This document shows, piece after piece, positions 1 through 12,063 of a DNA stretch of 64,000 nt. A program made the translations under genes and the position numbers. Under the pieces are notes generated by a model. That model did not search any database, was not told the DNA's origin, and saw nothing but the letters and a program-made list of their open reading frames with translations. Positions within the stretch are counted from its first letter, which is position 1, and every line of letters begins with the position of its first letter. Source of the stretch: Plecoglossus altivelis (lineage: Eukaryota > Chordata > Actinopteri > Osmeriformes > Plecoglossidae); assembly GCA_036571765.1 (NCBI GenBank), contig BROE01000005.1:2374675-2438674 (forward strand), read 5' to 3'.

Positions 1-6
1 CTCTCT

Positions 7-94
<88 letters not shown>

Positions 95-119
95 TGTCTC
101 TCTGTCTCTCTGTCTCTCA
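1..119. repeat. (CT)n microsatellite
   Basis: Almost pure CT dinucleotides with scattered CTGT interruptions. It lies in the clcn2 intron directly before the first visible exon and doubles as the polypyrimidine tract of the acceptor at 119-120. Confidence 0.95.
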
Positions 120-120
120 G

Positions 121-191
121 GCCCGCAGGACAACTCTGGCATCGCCTTAAAGAGTCTCTTCTGTGTCAACCCTGAGACAGAAGCTGTGGAG
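121..191 (+). CDS. clcn2: clcn2 exon (linker before CBS2)
   Basis: Encodes DNSGIALKSLFCVNPETEAV plus E, ending at GAG before the donor gtaaca. The acceptor may be at 120/121 or at 128/129 (second CAG); both keep the frame plausible, so the first two or three residues are uncertain. Confidence 0.85.
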
Positions 192-194
192 GTA

Positions 195-233
<39 letters not shown>

Positions 234-2242
234 GGTGGTCTCTACCTAACCCATATGGTCCTTCTCTCTTGTTCACACCTGCTTCTAATTCCAACCCCAG
301 TGCTCACTTCTATGCAAGCACTTCCTGTCCAGACAGGAAGTTCCTCCCTCCAGTCTCACCAAACGACAGCTTTGTTTCCATTCACCTGCTCCCATAGATG
401 GAGGGGGTGGGGTTAGGGTGGGGTGGGGTGGAGACGCTTGCGTTGACGTCTGCCCAGCGTTGGGGTGACGTCATCTTAACACCTGCTCTTGTTTTGGGCC
501 CCTGGAAGAACCACCAGGTGGACATCCCAGAGTCTCCTATGGTCAGGAGGCCGCCCAAACGCGTCAGGATATCCGTCGTGGTAAGACCCACCAATCAGAG
601 CGTCCGAACTCCACGGAATCCGCTCGGCAACAGGTCCATCCAATCAACCAATCGTCATCCGCTCCAGGGCTAATTCATGCCGATGGACGATCTCTTGTCA
701 TCGTGCCCCACGTGTTGACCACTATCCTCCCTGTCAGTTAACCCACCCCAATCCTCCGAATCCAGTATCACCCCACCCCATTGGCTGGGACTGGGATACT
801 TCTATTATCGAGCATCCTAATTGGTCTAAAGGAGTGCCGTTGTTGCCTCTCGGAGGTCACGGTGTGGGTCGGGGTGCGGGCGACTACAGGAACGAGGTGG
901 ATCAACCCCCACAGCATGCTGCGCTGTCATTGGCCATTGTCATTAGAGGCGTCCAATCAGAAACCTCCTTACAGGGGGAGGGGTCGCCCTCCTGCCCCTT
1001 CCCAACCCATCTGCTGTAGTGTTCCATTTGTCTATGACGAGTCATATGGTGGGAGGGGGGGAGGGGTATTAATTGAGTGAGAATCATGGGGGAGAGTGGG
1101 GGGGGGGTACTGCATGTCTCTCCATGACAAATTCCGCGTCTTTTCCTCCAATGACATCACAGGAGGATTCGTATGTTATTCCCGCCTGGTGACATCAGTG
1201 TTGCCCCCCGTCCCCGCGGTAACCACGATGCATGAAAGGAGACTGGACCAGAAATCACGCATCACGACGCAAACCGTGATGTAGCGTTTAATTACCAGGT
1301 CCATAATTCCTCTCAGAAGCTTCCTGCATGCAGACCAATGAAAGCAACAAGCTGGTTTGTTGGACGGTGAATTACTGCCAACCTTTGGAGACGATCAGTT
1401 CATGCATGTATCCCTTGGAAGGGACATCATAGCACCAGAGCCTCTGAATCTTTACACAGGATCGATGATGTGTCATCATTTGGGATGATTCTACACCCCG
1501 CAAATGAACCCCCACCCTCTCCCCCCCACCCTCTCCATGAAATACATGATGCACCTCCCTGAAAAAAAAATTGATTACAAAAAAAATGATTTTCTAACCC
1601 TGGTCCTGCTTCCAGGTCGCTATGACCCACCGTTGTGGTACCAAAGGTGAACCGCAGTGACCTTAACACAGAACCAGGGTTAGAAGGACTGAATTTGGGT
1701 TGTTAGCTTGTTTCTCATCCATGTCCCTTCTTCCACTAGGAGCCCCCAGCCAGCCTGAAGGGTTTTGGGGTGAGAGCCTTCTCTCTGTGTCCAGCACCCA
1801 GACTCTCTGTAGCTCCGCGCAGGCAGAGCGCTCACTGTTAGTGATTGTGTTGTCAGTGTAATAGCTATTAGCAGCTTATAAATGTTTCATTAGAAAAGCT
1901 TTCAGAAGGGAGCGCATTAGTTTGGCTCTGCCGGCATATTCACCAATCAATTAGACTGAGAGTGTGGGCGCTGCACAGACACACACGCACACACACACAC
2001 GTGAACACACACACACACGTGAACACACACACAGTGACTGAAGTATAGATTTCTCAAGGAGGAGGAGGAGGAGGAGGAGGAATGTTGTCTGGTGTAAGAA
2101 GTATGCTTAGAAGGGCGTGAGCATGCAGCATACTGTAGCATATGTTGTTCCTGCGCTAATTGTTTTGGTTCTCCTATGCAGAGATGTATTAGTCATTAGA
2201 AAGTGTGATGGAGTAATTAACATGAGCCCTCCCCTTTCTCAT

Positions 2243-2273
<31 letters not shown>

Positions 2274-2390
2274 GTGTGTGTTTGGTTGCTGTTTAGCACT
2301 TTACAGTTATGTCATTAGTGTTTAGAGGCAGAGTGTGTGTGTGTGTGTATGTATGTGTGTGTGTTTTATGTGTGTGTGTGTGTGTGTGTT

Positions 2391-2423
<33 letters not shown>

Positions 2424-5400
2424 CTAAGCTTTGCTCCAGGTCAGTTTGGCCACAGACATAAATATAAACATAATTATCCAAATATTTTCCAGTGACTTCT
2501 GAGTACGCCCCTGTATCTGAAAAGAAATCCACTTATTACCTCCTCCCTCCACCTCTCTACTTCCTCTCCCCTCCTCACCCTCTCTTCCCTCTCCCCTCCT
2601 CACCCTCTCTTCCCTCTCCTCTCCCCTCCTCACCCTCTCCTCCTTCTCCTTACCCTCTCTTCCTCACCACCTCCTCTTCCCTGGCCAGCCCTTCTCTTTT
2701 AATCCTCTCTCCTCCTCTTTCCTCCACCTTTCCACCCCTCCTCCCTCAAGTTGCACTGTGAAATATTGATGTAGACTAAATGACATCAGTATTGCATTCC
2801 AGAGAAACGAGGTTTGGCCTTTCATATCTCTCTCCGTCTCTCCCTCTCTCTCTTTCTCTCTCTCCCTCTCTCTCTCTCCCTCTCTTTCTCTCTCTCCCTC
2901 TCTTTCTCTCTCCCTCTCTTTCTCTCTCTCCCTCTCTCTCTCCGTCTCTCCCTCTCTTTCTCTCTCCCTCTCTCTCTTTCTCTCTCTCCGTTTCTCTCTC
3001 TCTCCCTCTCTCTTTCTGTCTCTCCATCCCTCTCTCCCTCTCTCTTCTTCTCTCTCTCATCTGTAATGTCCACATACCTTATTTATGCCATTTGCTCTCA
3101 CCCAGATTCATTCAACCCTTTGAAATACAATCAGAGCTGGTGTGCGTGTGCGTCGCTGTCTGTGCACGTGTGTGTGGACTAAATCCTAGATTGAAGTCTG
3201 AGTAGATGTTCGGATCTTCACACTCCAGTGAAGCGGCACTCGCAAAGACCTGACCTTCAGCCAGAGCAAGAACCAGAGGGAGGAGAAGCTGAGTGTGGAA
3301 GAAAGGGAGGAGAACGAGAGAGAGAGACGAGGGGGGGAGCGGGAGAGAGACTGAGGAAGAGGAGGGGGGAGTGGAAGAGAGAGCGAGGAAGAGAAGGGGG
3401 GGAGTGGGAGAGAGACCGAGGAAGAGGAGGGGGGAGTGGAAGAAAGAGCGAGGGAGAGGAGGGGGGGAGTGGGAGAGAGAGCGAGTGAGGGAGAGAGGGA
3501 GAGTGAGGTTGAAGCTGACTGTAAGCAGGGAGGAGAGAGAGAGGGGGTGGTTGGCGAGAGAGCGAGGGAGAGTGAGCTTGAAGCTGACTGTAAGAAGGGA
3601 GGAGAGAGAGAGGAGGGGTAGAGAGGGGTGGAATAAGCAGGGAGAAAGTTCTGCTGACTGACACTTATAGGAAGAGTGAGGTCAGTGCTCCAGTTGATGA
3701 CATGTGGAGCGTGGGATAAAGGGGAGGGAGGGAGGGGCGAGATGGAGGGGGGGAGAGAGGGAGGGAGGGAGGTAGAGAGGGAGGGGAGAGAGGGATGCCA
3801 GCTGACCGCAGGACCAGACAGCGGGATGGACAGAAAGCTCACAGTTAGATGAAGAGAACCGGAGAGAGAGGCAGATCAATAGAGGAAGAGAGAACTAGAG
3901 AGGATGAATGGATGGCAGGGTGTGTGGGGATTGGCTGCTGTGGTTGCGTGTCACCCTATTCCCCGCTGACCCAGTGCTGGAAGCCAGCCACTGATTGGGT
4001 TATTGGCTACAGAATGGAAAGGAAAGATTGATCGCTCCTGGGCGGAGGGGAGGAGAAAGAGAGATGCAGCTTTCTAATGGCACAGCAATAGTCTACTGTC
4101 AGCAGTCCCTTGTGCTCTCTCTCTATCTTCTAAACTCTCCTTCCCTCTGTCTCTCTCTCTCTCTCTCTCTTCTAAAGTCTCCTTCCCTTTCTCTCTCTCT
4201 CTCTCTCTCTCTCTTCTAAACTCTCCTTTACTTTCTCTCTCTCTCTTCTGAACTCTCCTTCCCTTGCTCTCTCTCTCTCTCTCTCTCTTCTAAACTCTCC
4301 TTCACTTTCTCTCTCTCTCGCTCTTCTAATCTGTCTTTCTCTTTCTCTCTCTCTCTCCATCCTCCTTTAGTCACTCTGTCTTAAGTCTGCTGAAAGTATA
4401 CGCACAATCATTCATTCACAGACACAAACACAAACTCACACACTTTGTCAGACGCAAACTCTCTTTCCGCATACACGCCGAAACACAACAGCTAGAACTC
4501 TTCTTACAGTGCACACACACATAGAACAAACCTCTCAGCACACACACACACATCTTGGTCTTGCATTCATACACCCACTCCAGAGCTGCCGTCTACGAGC
4601 TTGGCTGCATATTTGCTCTCTTAATAGACTGGCTAATCTTCCTACAAGCTGCTGTTTAGCATGCAGAGACTCACCCTCTCTTGCTCTCCGAAACCCCAGC
4701 CCCTGCCAGACACACAACACACAACCTCGTGTACACACGCACAAACACACCCTCGTGTACACACGCACGTACACCCTCACACACACAAACACACCCTCGT
4801 GTACACACGCACGTACACCCTCACACACACAAACACACCCTCATGTACACACGCAAGTACACTCTCACACACACAAACACACCCTCATGTACACACACAA
4901 ACACACCCTCGTGTACACATGCACGTACACTCTCACACACACAAACACACCCTCGTGTACACACGCACGTACACTCTCACACACACAAACACACCCTCGT
5001 GTACACACGCACGTACACTCTCACACACACAAACACACCCTCATGTACACACACAGTCACGTACGCCCTAACACACACAAACACAACTTCATGTACACAC
5101 ACACACGCACGTACGCCCTAACACACACAAACACAACTTCATGTACACACACACACGCACGTACGCCCTAACACACACACACGCACGTACGCCCTAACAC
5201 ACACAAACACAACTTCATGTACACACACATGCACGTACACCCTAACACACACAAACACACCCTCATGTGCACACACATGCACGTACACCCTAACAAACAC
5301 AAACACACCCTCAAGTGCACACACACGTACACACACAAACACTCCCTCATATACACTCGCACAAACACACCCTCATGTACACACAAACACACCTTCACAC

Positions 5401-6127
5401 ACACAGCTGTCTATCTGTTCCCTCTATCTGCAACAATCAGGTATCTTGTTTTGAACTGCAGTATCTGTGTAACCTCACAGATTGTGTGTGTGTGTGTGTG
5501 TGTTGGTGTGTGTGTGTGTGTGTTGGTGTGTGTCTGTGTGTTCTGGTCTGCTTGTGATTGTGGAGGTCCTGGTATGTGTTTGTAATTAGGGTTAGAAGGT
5601 GTCAGTAGATATGTACTGTAACATGACACAACAGGGCAAGCATATGGATGTTTAGACTGTGTGTGAATGTGAGCGTGTGTGTGAGCATGCATGTGTGAGC
5701 GAGTGTGAGTGTGTGTGTGAGTGTGAGGGTGTGTGTATGAGCGAGTGTGTGTGTGTATGAGCGAGTGTTAGTATGAGTGTGTATCTGTGTGAGCGTGTGT
5801 GTGTGAGCATGCGTGCGTGTGTATGTGTGTGAGCATGTGTGAGAGTGTGAGTGTGTGTGTGTGTGTGAGCGTTTGTGTGTGTGTATCTGTGTGTGTGTGA
5901 GCATGTGTGTGAGCATGTGTGTGTGTGTGACCATGTGTGTGTGTGTGTGTATCTGTGTGTGTATGTGTGTGTGTATCTCTGTGTGTGTATGTGAGCGTGT
6001 GTGTGTATGTGAGCGTGTGTGTGTGTGTATCTCTGTGTGTGTATGTGAGCGTGTGTGTGTATGTGAGCGTGTGTGTGTGTGTGTGTGTATCTCTGTGTGT
6101 GTATGTGACCATGTGTGTGTGTATGTG

Positions 6128-6194
<67 letters not shown>

Positions 6195-6540
6195 ACACCT
6201 TTGCTCTTGTGTCTCAACAACTTGGGGCACGTCTGGTTGCGTAACCCCACAGTAGGACCCCTCCGCTGGCCTCACGGCAACAGTTGCCAGGGTTACCGGC
6301 GGGTCAGACTCACCGAGGGCGTGGATGAACGACCTGAGGGTTCCCATCAGCCCCTGGGGCGCAGGCTGCATCAGGCTGACACAGGTCACACACGCAGGAA
6401 CATCAGCACACTAGAGACACACACACACAGACACACACAACATGCATAAACGCACACACACACAACCCTCCTTGTTCATACATAGACAACTAAATTAACA
6501 CTGAGAAGAGACACTCCAGACTGTCTCTCTCTTGCTTTCT

Positions 6541-6572
<32 letters not shown>

Positions 6573-9500
6573 TGCTCTCTTTCTCTCTCTTGCTCTCTCT
6601 CTCTCTCTTGCTCTCTCTCTCTCTTGCTCTCTCTCTCTCTCTCTCTCTTGCTCTCTCTCTCTCTCTTGCTCTTTCTCTCTCTCTCTTGCTCTCTCTCTCT
6701 CTCTCTCTTGCTCGCTCTCTCTCTCTCTTGCTCTCTCTCTCTCTCTTGCTCTCTCTCTCTCTCTCTCTCTCTCTCTTGCTCTCACTCCAAACACACACAC
6801 ACACGTTCTAAACCAGCTAGCTGTGATGTTCACACACACTGGTCAGGCGGATCAAGTGGTCAGTCCCCCAACAGGAGCATGCAGAACCAGTAAACAGCTG
6901 TTGCTACATGCCACCTGGTAGCAACGTGGTCAGTCCCCCAACAGGAGCATGCAAAACCAGTAAACAGCTGTTGCTAAATGCCACCTGGTAGCAACGTGGT
7001 CAGTCCCCCAACAGTAGCATGCAGAACCAGTAAACAGCTGTTGCTACATGCCACCTGGTAGCAACGTAGTCAGCCTCCCTGTCATCATCCTCATCACCCA
7101 CCTCAGCCCCTAACACAGCCAGGTCCTTCAAGTGGAACCTTTAGCTCCTCCTCCCAGCTGTCATAGCCCCTCCTACCTGCTGTCATAGCTCCTCCTACCT
7201 GCTGTCATAGCTCCTCCTCCCTGCTTTCAAAGCCCCTCCTCCCTGCTGTCACCAACACCTAGCTACATCTTTCTGTGTTCGTGTTTGTGTGCATTGACAT
7301 GACATTTACCTTTTGTTTGTTTTTTTGGAGGTGAGTCAAATGCATTAGGTACATTTTGGACTTGGTGTTACTTTTGAGCGTGTGCACTAATATATCACCA
7401 CTTCCTGTTTTCTTCAGGATGACCAGGATGTAGACGACGACATGACCATCAGAGAGGTGAGACTTATCCACCATGTGGGTAGCCTCTCAGCCAATCAGAG
7501 TGCAGACATTAGGCCTCTCAGCCAATCACAAAGGAGACATTAGGCCTCTCAGCCAATCAGAGAGCAGACATCAGGCTTCTGAGCCAATCATAGACCAGAC
7601 ACTGTCCCTGTCAGTCTATGATTGACCCGATCTGAGGGTTGTCAGTCCATTAGAGCCCATGTCTTAAATCAGGGAGCCTCTACACTATAATAGCTTTCCA
7701 TCCGATAGATCAAATATGTTCTGATATTAGGTTTTAGATTATTCATTAACATCACCTTTCATTTCCTTTCTGTCACCTCTCCTTCCTGGTTATATCACTT
7801 TGTCACCTCCTCACCTCTCCTTCTGTTTCCTCTCTTTATCTCGCTCCCCCTCTCTCTTCCTCTCTGACCTCATATCCTCTTCCTTCCTTCCTTCCCTACC
7901 CTTTCTCTTTCTTTCGTTCCATCCCTTCCTCTCTTTCTCTCTCCTTTCCTCCTTTCAGGGCTAGTATGTGTTGATTGTCTATCTTAAGTTAATGAAGCAT
8001 ATGCGTCATAGCTCATGTTTAAAGGTGGCTAGTCCATCCAGGGACTACAAATGCCAGAGCTTAGAAACTACATTACCCATGAACAAAGGCCGCGTTGTTT
8101 GATAAGTGTTCTCTGCTCTAATCATCCTTTTCTTCGTTATCCGGGACGCAGATTGCAGAGTGGGAGGAGGAACAACTTGACGAGCAGGTCAACTTCAATA
8201 ACTGCAAGATTGACCCCGCCCCCTTTCAACTGGTGGAGCGCACATCGCTGCACAAGGTGTGTGTGTGTGCCTCTCTTTCTCTCTCTCTCTGACTCTTTCT
8301 CTCTCTGACTCTTTCTCTCTCTGACTCTTTCTCTCTCTGAATCTTTCTCTCTCTGACTCTTTCTCTCTCTGACTCTTTCTCTCTCTGACTCTTTCTCTAA
8401 CTCTTTCTCTGACTCTTTCGCTCTCTGATCCCTTCTCTCTCTGACTCTTTCTCTCTCTGACTCTTTCTCTCTCTGACTCTTTCTCTCTCTCTGACTCTTT
8501 CTCTCTCTGACTCTTTCGCTCTCTGACTCCTTCTCTCTCTGACTCTAAAACTTTATTCAAAACAGTCTCTCTCAAACTCTCACACCCTCAAAATATCCAT
8601 CTGAAAGTCTTTCTTTCTCTCTTTCCTTCTCAAACTTTTTATTTTATTTCAAACTCCCCCCCCTCCCCCCACTTTCGAACTCCTTCCCTCTTTTAAACTC
8701 TCTTTGACTTCATACCTCCCATCTGTGTGTGCTGTACCTAATCAGTTTATTGGTAGCTGGTAGCTAGCTGCTTCATTCAGGTGTTATTGCTGCCTTTCTG
8801 AACGGTTCTCTGCCTTGGACAGGTAATAACTGTTTGACAGATTCAGTATGTTATTAGTGTGGATGGATGTTGTAATGTGAAGCTGTAAGGTTCTCTGCAG
8901 TGACATCAGTGGGTTTTCTACACACACACACGCATACACAGTTACACCTACACACACACACACACACACACAGACCCACACAGCTGTTCTCTCCGCTTGG
9001 CCATATCCAACCATGTACGGCGGATGTGTTGAGGGAGGTTTTGTTGATTTCATTTTGTTAGTGCGACATGCTAGTGCACACGCTTTCTCTCCCGTGTGCA
9101 CGCACACGCAGACACGCTTTCCTTTTCTCAAGCACCTGCACACATTTGATGTCCTAAACACACACACCCACTTTTCACTCAGGTACACATACAAAAGCTT
9201 TTTCACTTGCCAACAGCATCGACTGGGTCTAATGTCCCCCATTCATAATGCAGCCTCCCTCCCTCGCCCCCTCCCTCCCTCGCCCTCTCTGCCCACCCTG
9301 TGTGTCTGCTGTTTAAACATTTAAGGCTGGGATCCTGCACCAATCCATCACCCCTCCCAGGTTTCTGCTTGCACCCAATACCACTGACAATCTGCCTCCC
9401 ATTGCTGAACACAGGCTGTCAAGCCGGTGTGTGAGTGTGGGTGTGGGTGTGTGTGTGTGTGTGGGGGTGGGGGGTGTGTGTGTGAGTGTGGGTGTGTGTG

Positions 9501-10889
9501 TGTGTGGGGGGAGGGGGGGTGTGTGGGTGTGGGTGTGTGTGGGTGTGTGTGTGCTGGACTGCCACTTCATGTATCTCAATTAGTTCTCTGTGCCATTGTA
9601 ATGGAAAATTCTCCATCCCATGAAATATGGAAATGAAAATAAGGTGTCGTATTCTCTAGGATTTGGGTCAGGTGTCAAGCTGGCGGCAGGGTTACGGGTC
9701 TCAGTCGGTTCCTGACGACAGGAGCTGTTAGAGGGAGGGCTGGGACACCCTGGAGATGCTCCAGTCTGCCCCCCAGACAGGAGCTCTGGATGGGTTCAGC
9801 TGCAGTGGAGGCGTCAGGGTGGCCTGGATGTTTTGTTCTGACGTTCTAGCAGGGAGCTTCGGATGCAGCGAGGTCGGAGGTAGTTCTAGAGAGCTGCTTG
9901 GTTCTAGATTCTAGTTCTAGCACCTGCCTGAGTTCCTGTGGGTACAGCTATGATGCGGCTGTTTCAGATGAAGGTTCTGGTTGTTTTAGGTGAACATTTG
10001 TTCTGTTCTCGATCAGGAATCTCTCCACGTTCTAAGGAAGATTCTTAGATGTACTGAGTGAAGGTTCCAGCCATCTCACCTGCTCTCGGTTCTGCGGTTC
10101 TAGATGTTTAAGATGCTAGGTTCTACCTGAGAGTTCTGGGTGTCAATGACTCCTCGCGCTCTTATACACGCGTGTGTTGATCGTGTCTGTGATGTCTGAT
10201 GTCTGATGTTGTTCCTTCTCCAGACTCACACCATCTTCTCTCTGCTGGGCCTGGACCACGCCTATGTTACCAGCATCGGCCGTCTCATCGGAGTGGTCTC
10301 TCTCAAAGAGGTGAGCTTCACGCAGGTCTCCCCGGCCGTCAAACGTCTCGCCGTCGGTGACGGCCTGCGCTGGTTCAGCCTCGCCGAGGGCTGTGAAAGC
10401 CGTCGGTGTTCGTGGCCAAACCGTCTTCCGCGTCTTCTAGCTGGCAGCATCGTGGTCGAAACCGTCTTCATTGCACAAGCAAGGGCGCTCTCTTTTTTCT
10501 TTCTTTTACATGAGCAGTGTCTTAATGAGCTTCCCTCTTGTCTTGTGACAGACAGCAAGACAAAAGACTGTTTAATGTTCCTGTCTCTCCCTTTCTCCCT
10601 TTCATTATCTGTCCCTCTCTCTCTCTCTCTCTTTCCCTCTGCTTCTCTCTCTCTCTGTCTATCTGTCTGTGTCTCTCCGTCACCAACAACAACAGCGGAA
10701 GCACTCTGTCTTTGTAAATGCTTTAGAATATGGGGGGATTGTTGCTAAGCGCAGCGGCGCTCTTCTCCCCGTGACATTTAGGTCCTTTTGTTTGCCTGCG
10801 CTACAAGCGGACAAAACACACTCTTCCTGTCTCTGTCAGACGAGCGAGAATCACCCAGACACTGTGTGTGTGTCTGTGTGTGTGTGTGT

Positions 10890-10920
<31 letters not shown>

Positions 10921-11811
10921 AGCAGCCAATCTTATGGCTGCCTACAGATGAATGCGTCTAAGCAACTGGTGTCCTGTGTGCAAAGCAAACCCTCTATGTA
11001 AAGTCTCTATGTAGTAAAAGACATTCTCCTCCTTCTGACACACACTGATGCTATACTGTACATATGGCTACTTCCAGCACCACATCCAACTAGCTTTAAC
11101 CAGTCAGCCATAGCACCACATCCACCTAGCTTTAACCAGTCAGCTATAGTGCCACATCCACCTAGCTTTAACCAGTCAGCCATAGTGCCACATCCACCTA
11201 GCTTTAACCAGTCAGCCATAGTGCCACATCCAGCTAGCTTTAACCAGTCAGCCATAGCACCACATCCACCTAGCTTTAACCAGTCAGCCATAGTGCCACA
11301 TCCACCTAGCTTAACCAGTCAGCCATAGTGCCACATCCAGCTATCTTTAACCAGTCAGCCATAGCACCACATCCACCTAGCTTTAACCAGTCAGCCATAG
11401 TGCCACATCCAGCTAGCTTTAACCAGTCAGCCATAGTGCCACATCCAGCTAGCTTTAACCAGTCAGCCATAGCGCCCCCTATAAAGATACAAAAAGAACT
11501 GCGTAGACCCCAAACCTTTTCCAACCCCAGTACCAGCTAGCATGGGACTGTGTTTGACTTTGAGGTGTCCTAACCCTGTCGTCGTCCCCCCGCCCCCCCT
11601 GCCCCCCCACCTCCAGCTGAGGAAGGCCATCGAGGGCTCAGTGACCGTTAAGGGCGTGAAGGTGCGCCCCCCGCTGGCCAGCTTCCGCGACAGCGGCACC
11701 AGCAGCAGCGAGAACGAGGCCACGGAGCTGCACAAACTGTGGGACCGTCACAAGTCCATGTCCCTCCCCCGCGAACACACCCCCTCCGACTCGGAGGAGA
11801 AGTCCCAGTGA
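121..11811 (+). CDS. clcn2: Chloride channel protein 2 (CLC-2), C-terminal part, six exons
   Basis: CLC-2 is a plasma-membrane, hyperpolarisation-activated chloride channel; each subunit carries two cytoplasmic CBS domains after its membrane helices. Only the cytoplasmic C-terminus is in this window: the linker after CBS1, then CBS2, then the tail. Exons 121-191, 518-580, 7418-7456, 8152-8256, 10224-10310 and 11617-11811 join in phase 0 to about 185 residues ending at TGA. Recognisable blocks are SGIALKSLFC, KRVRIS, EWEEEQLDE, IDPAPFQLVERTSLHK, THTIFSLLGLDHAYVTSIG, LRKAIEGSV and VRPPLASFRDS, in the order known for vertebrate CLC-2. CBS2 spans the last three exons. The membrane part and CBS1 lie left of the window. 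Teleosts carry several clcn2 copies and I cannot say which one this is. Intron 2 (581-7417) is long and filled with repeats. Confidence 0.95.
192..517. other. clcn2 intron with (CA)n
   Basis: A (CA)n run at about 196-231, then unique sequence and a G-rich stretch near 398-430. No coding potential supported. Confidence 0.8.
518..580 (+). CDS. clcn2: clcn2 exon (KRVRIS segment)
   Basis: Acceptor ccaccag, donor gtaaga. It encodes 21 residues in phase 0 including RRPPKRVRISV, the basic segment seen in CLC-2 before the acidic stretch. Confidence 0.85.
581..1960. other. clcn2 long intron, unique part
   Basis: Mostly single-copy sequence with several CCAAT/ATTGG motifs and one G-rich run near 1080-1107. 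I see no exon, RNA gene or mobile element here. Confidence 0.6.
1977..2430. repeat. (CA)n / (GGA)n / (GT)n cluster
   Basis: CA repeats at about 1978-2033, a GGA run at 2058-2081, and GT repeats with TATG interruptions from 2245 to 2423. Intronic in clcn2. Confidence 0.9.
2535..3060. repeat. Pyrimidine-rich tract (CTCCC / CTTTCTCTCT)
   Basis: Two CT-rich blocks (2535-2755 and 2826-3058) separated by about 70 bp of unique sequence. Open frames on either strand here are just repeat translations. Confidence 0.9.
3300..3800. repeat. Purine-rich tract (GA/GGGA)
   Basis: Irregular GAGAGA and GGGAGG units, with a repeated segment around GAAGCTGACTGTAAG at about 3508 and 3580. Intronic in clcn2. Confidence 0.85.
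4115..4360. repeat. CT-rich minisatellite with TTCTAAACTCTCCTTC units
   Basis: (CT)n blocks separated about every 40-50 bp by a near-identical TTCTAAACTCTCCTT segment, five copies. Confidence 0.85.
4695..5405. repeat. CA-rich minisatellite (CACCCTCGTGTACACACGCA units)
   Basis: About 15 imperfect units of roughly 40-48 bp combining (CA)n with CCTCGTGTACACACGCACGT. Open reading frames through it read as Thr/His peptides and are not genes. Confidence 0.9.
5485..6192. repeat. (GT)n compound microsatellite
   Basis: GT dinucleotides with repeated TGTGAGCG, TGTATCTCTG and TGTATGTGAGCG interruptions, ending in a pure GT run of about 60 bp at 6132-6191. Confidence 0.95.
6530..6786. repeat. CT microsatellite with TTGCTCT spacers
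   Basis: (CT)n interrupted about every 16-24 bp by TTGCTC. Confidence 0.9.
6856..7066. repeat. 70-bp tandem repeat, three copies
   Basis: Three near-identical 70-bp units begin with GTGGTCAGTCCCCCAACAG and end with CACCTGGTAGCAAC. Only a few substitutions separate the copies, so the array is young. Confidence 0.95.
7418..7456 (+). CDS. clcn2: clcn2 micro-exon (acidic linker)
   Basis: A 39-nt exon with acceptor tcttcag and donor gtgaga, encoding DDQDVDDDMTIRE. It corresponds to the acidic stretch before the EWEE motif in CLC-2. Its shortness makes it easy for gene finders to miss, but phase and position fit. Confidence 0.85.
7483..7600. repeat. CCAAT-bearing tandem repeat, four copies
   Basis: About four units of 31-34 bp containing CTCTCAGCCAATCA then GCAGACATTAGG. 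It lies 27 bp after the clcn2 micro-exon. Confidence 0.85.
8152..8256 (+). CDS. clcn2: clcn2 exon (start of CBS2)
   Basis: Encodes 35 residues from IAEWEEEQLDE to FQLVERTSLHK in phase 0; acceptor gacgcag, donor gtgtgt. The donor runs straight into a CT-rich minisatellite. Confidence 0.95.
8268..8550. repeat. 16-bp minisatellite (CTCTCTCTGACTCTTT)
   Basis: About 17 units with small variants, starting 12 bp after the clcn2 donor at 8256. Confidence 0.95.
8924..8985. repeat. (CA)n microsatellite
   Basis: CA dinucleotides with short interruptions in the clcn2 intron. Confidence 0.9.
9426..9553. repeat. (GT)n with G runs
   Basis: GTGTGGGTGTGGG-type repeat with two G-rich runs (about 9462-9473 and 9505-9519). 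Confidence 0.9.
10224..10310 (+). CDS. clcn2: clcn2 exon (CBS2 core)
   Basis: Encodes 29 residues, THTIFSLLGLDHAYVTSIG followed by RLIGVVSLKE; acceptor ctccag, donor gtgagc. This is the most conserved CBS2 strand-helix segment of CLC-2. Confidence 0.97.
10604..10920. repeat. CT block and (GT)n block in clcn2 intron
   Basis: A (CT)n stretch at 10604-10680 and a (GT)n stretch at 10862-10921 with about 180 bp of unique sequence between them. Confidence 0.85.
11073..11475. repeat. 36-bp minisatellite, about 11 copies
   Basis: Units of 36 bp read CCACATCCACCTAGCTTTAA then CCAGTCAGCCATAGTG, varying mainly at CAC/GTG and ACC/GCT sites; one copy has lost a T. Because 36 is a multiple of three, both strands stay open (for example MADWLKLGGCGT repeated on the minus strand). 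This is a repeat product, not a gene. The array ends about 140 bp before the last clcn2 exon. Confidence 0.95.
11617..11811 (+). CDS. clcn2: clcn2 terminal coding exon
   Basis: Acceptor cacctccag. It encodes 64 residues starting LRKAIEGSVTVKG, with a Ser/Glu-rich tail ending SDSEEKSQ and TGA at 11809-11811. The tail matches the usual end of CLC-2 (acidic, ending in a Gln-type residue). Confidence 0.96.
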   Translation: MRKAIEGSVTVKGVKVRPPLASFRDSGTSSSENEATELHKLWDRHKSMSLPREHTPSDSEEKSQ

Positions 11812-12029
11812 AGAGGAGGAGGAGCGGGAGGAACCGGAGGGTTGCAGTAGGGGGAGGAGGAAGGGGAGGGGCTGTCGGACGTCATGGCGACTCCGGACAC
11901 CTCTTCCTCCGTCTCCCCCCAAGCCATACATTTGAAAAACCCCAGGTTTACACCTCAGGGTTTGGATCAGTAATTCATCCTAGTATCTACAGTCCTCATT
12001 TAGTTTCAGTTTCTTGCATCATCTCCCTT

Positions 12030-12030
12030 C

Positions 12031-12063
<33 letters not shown>

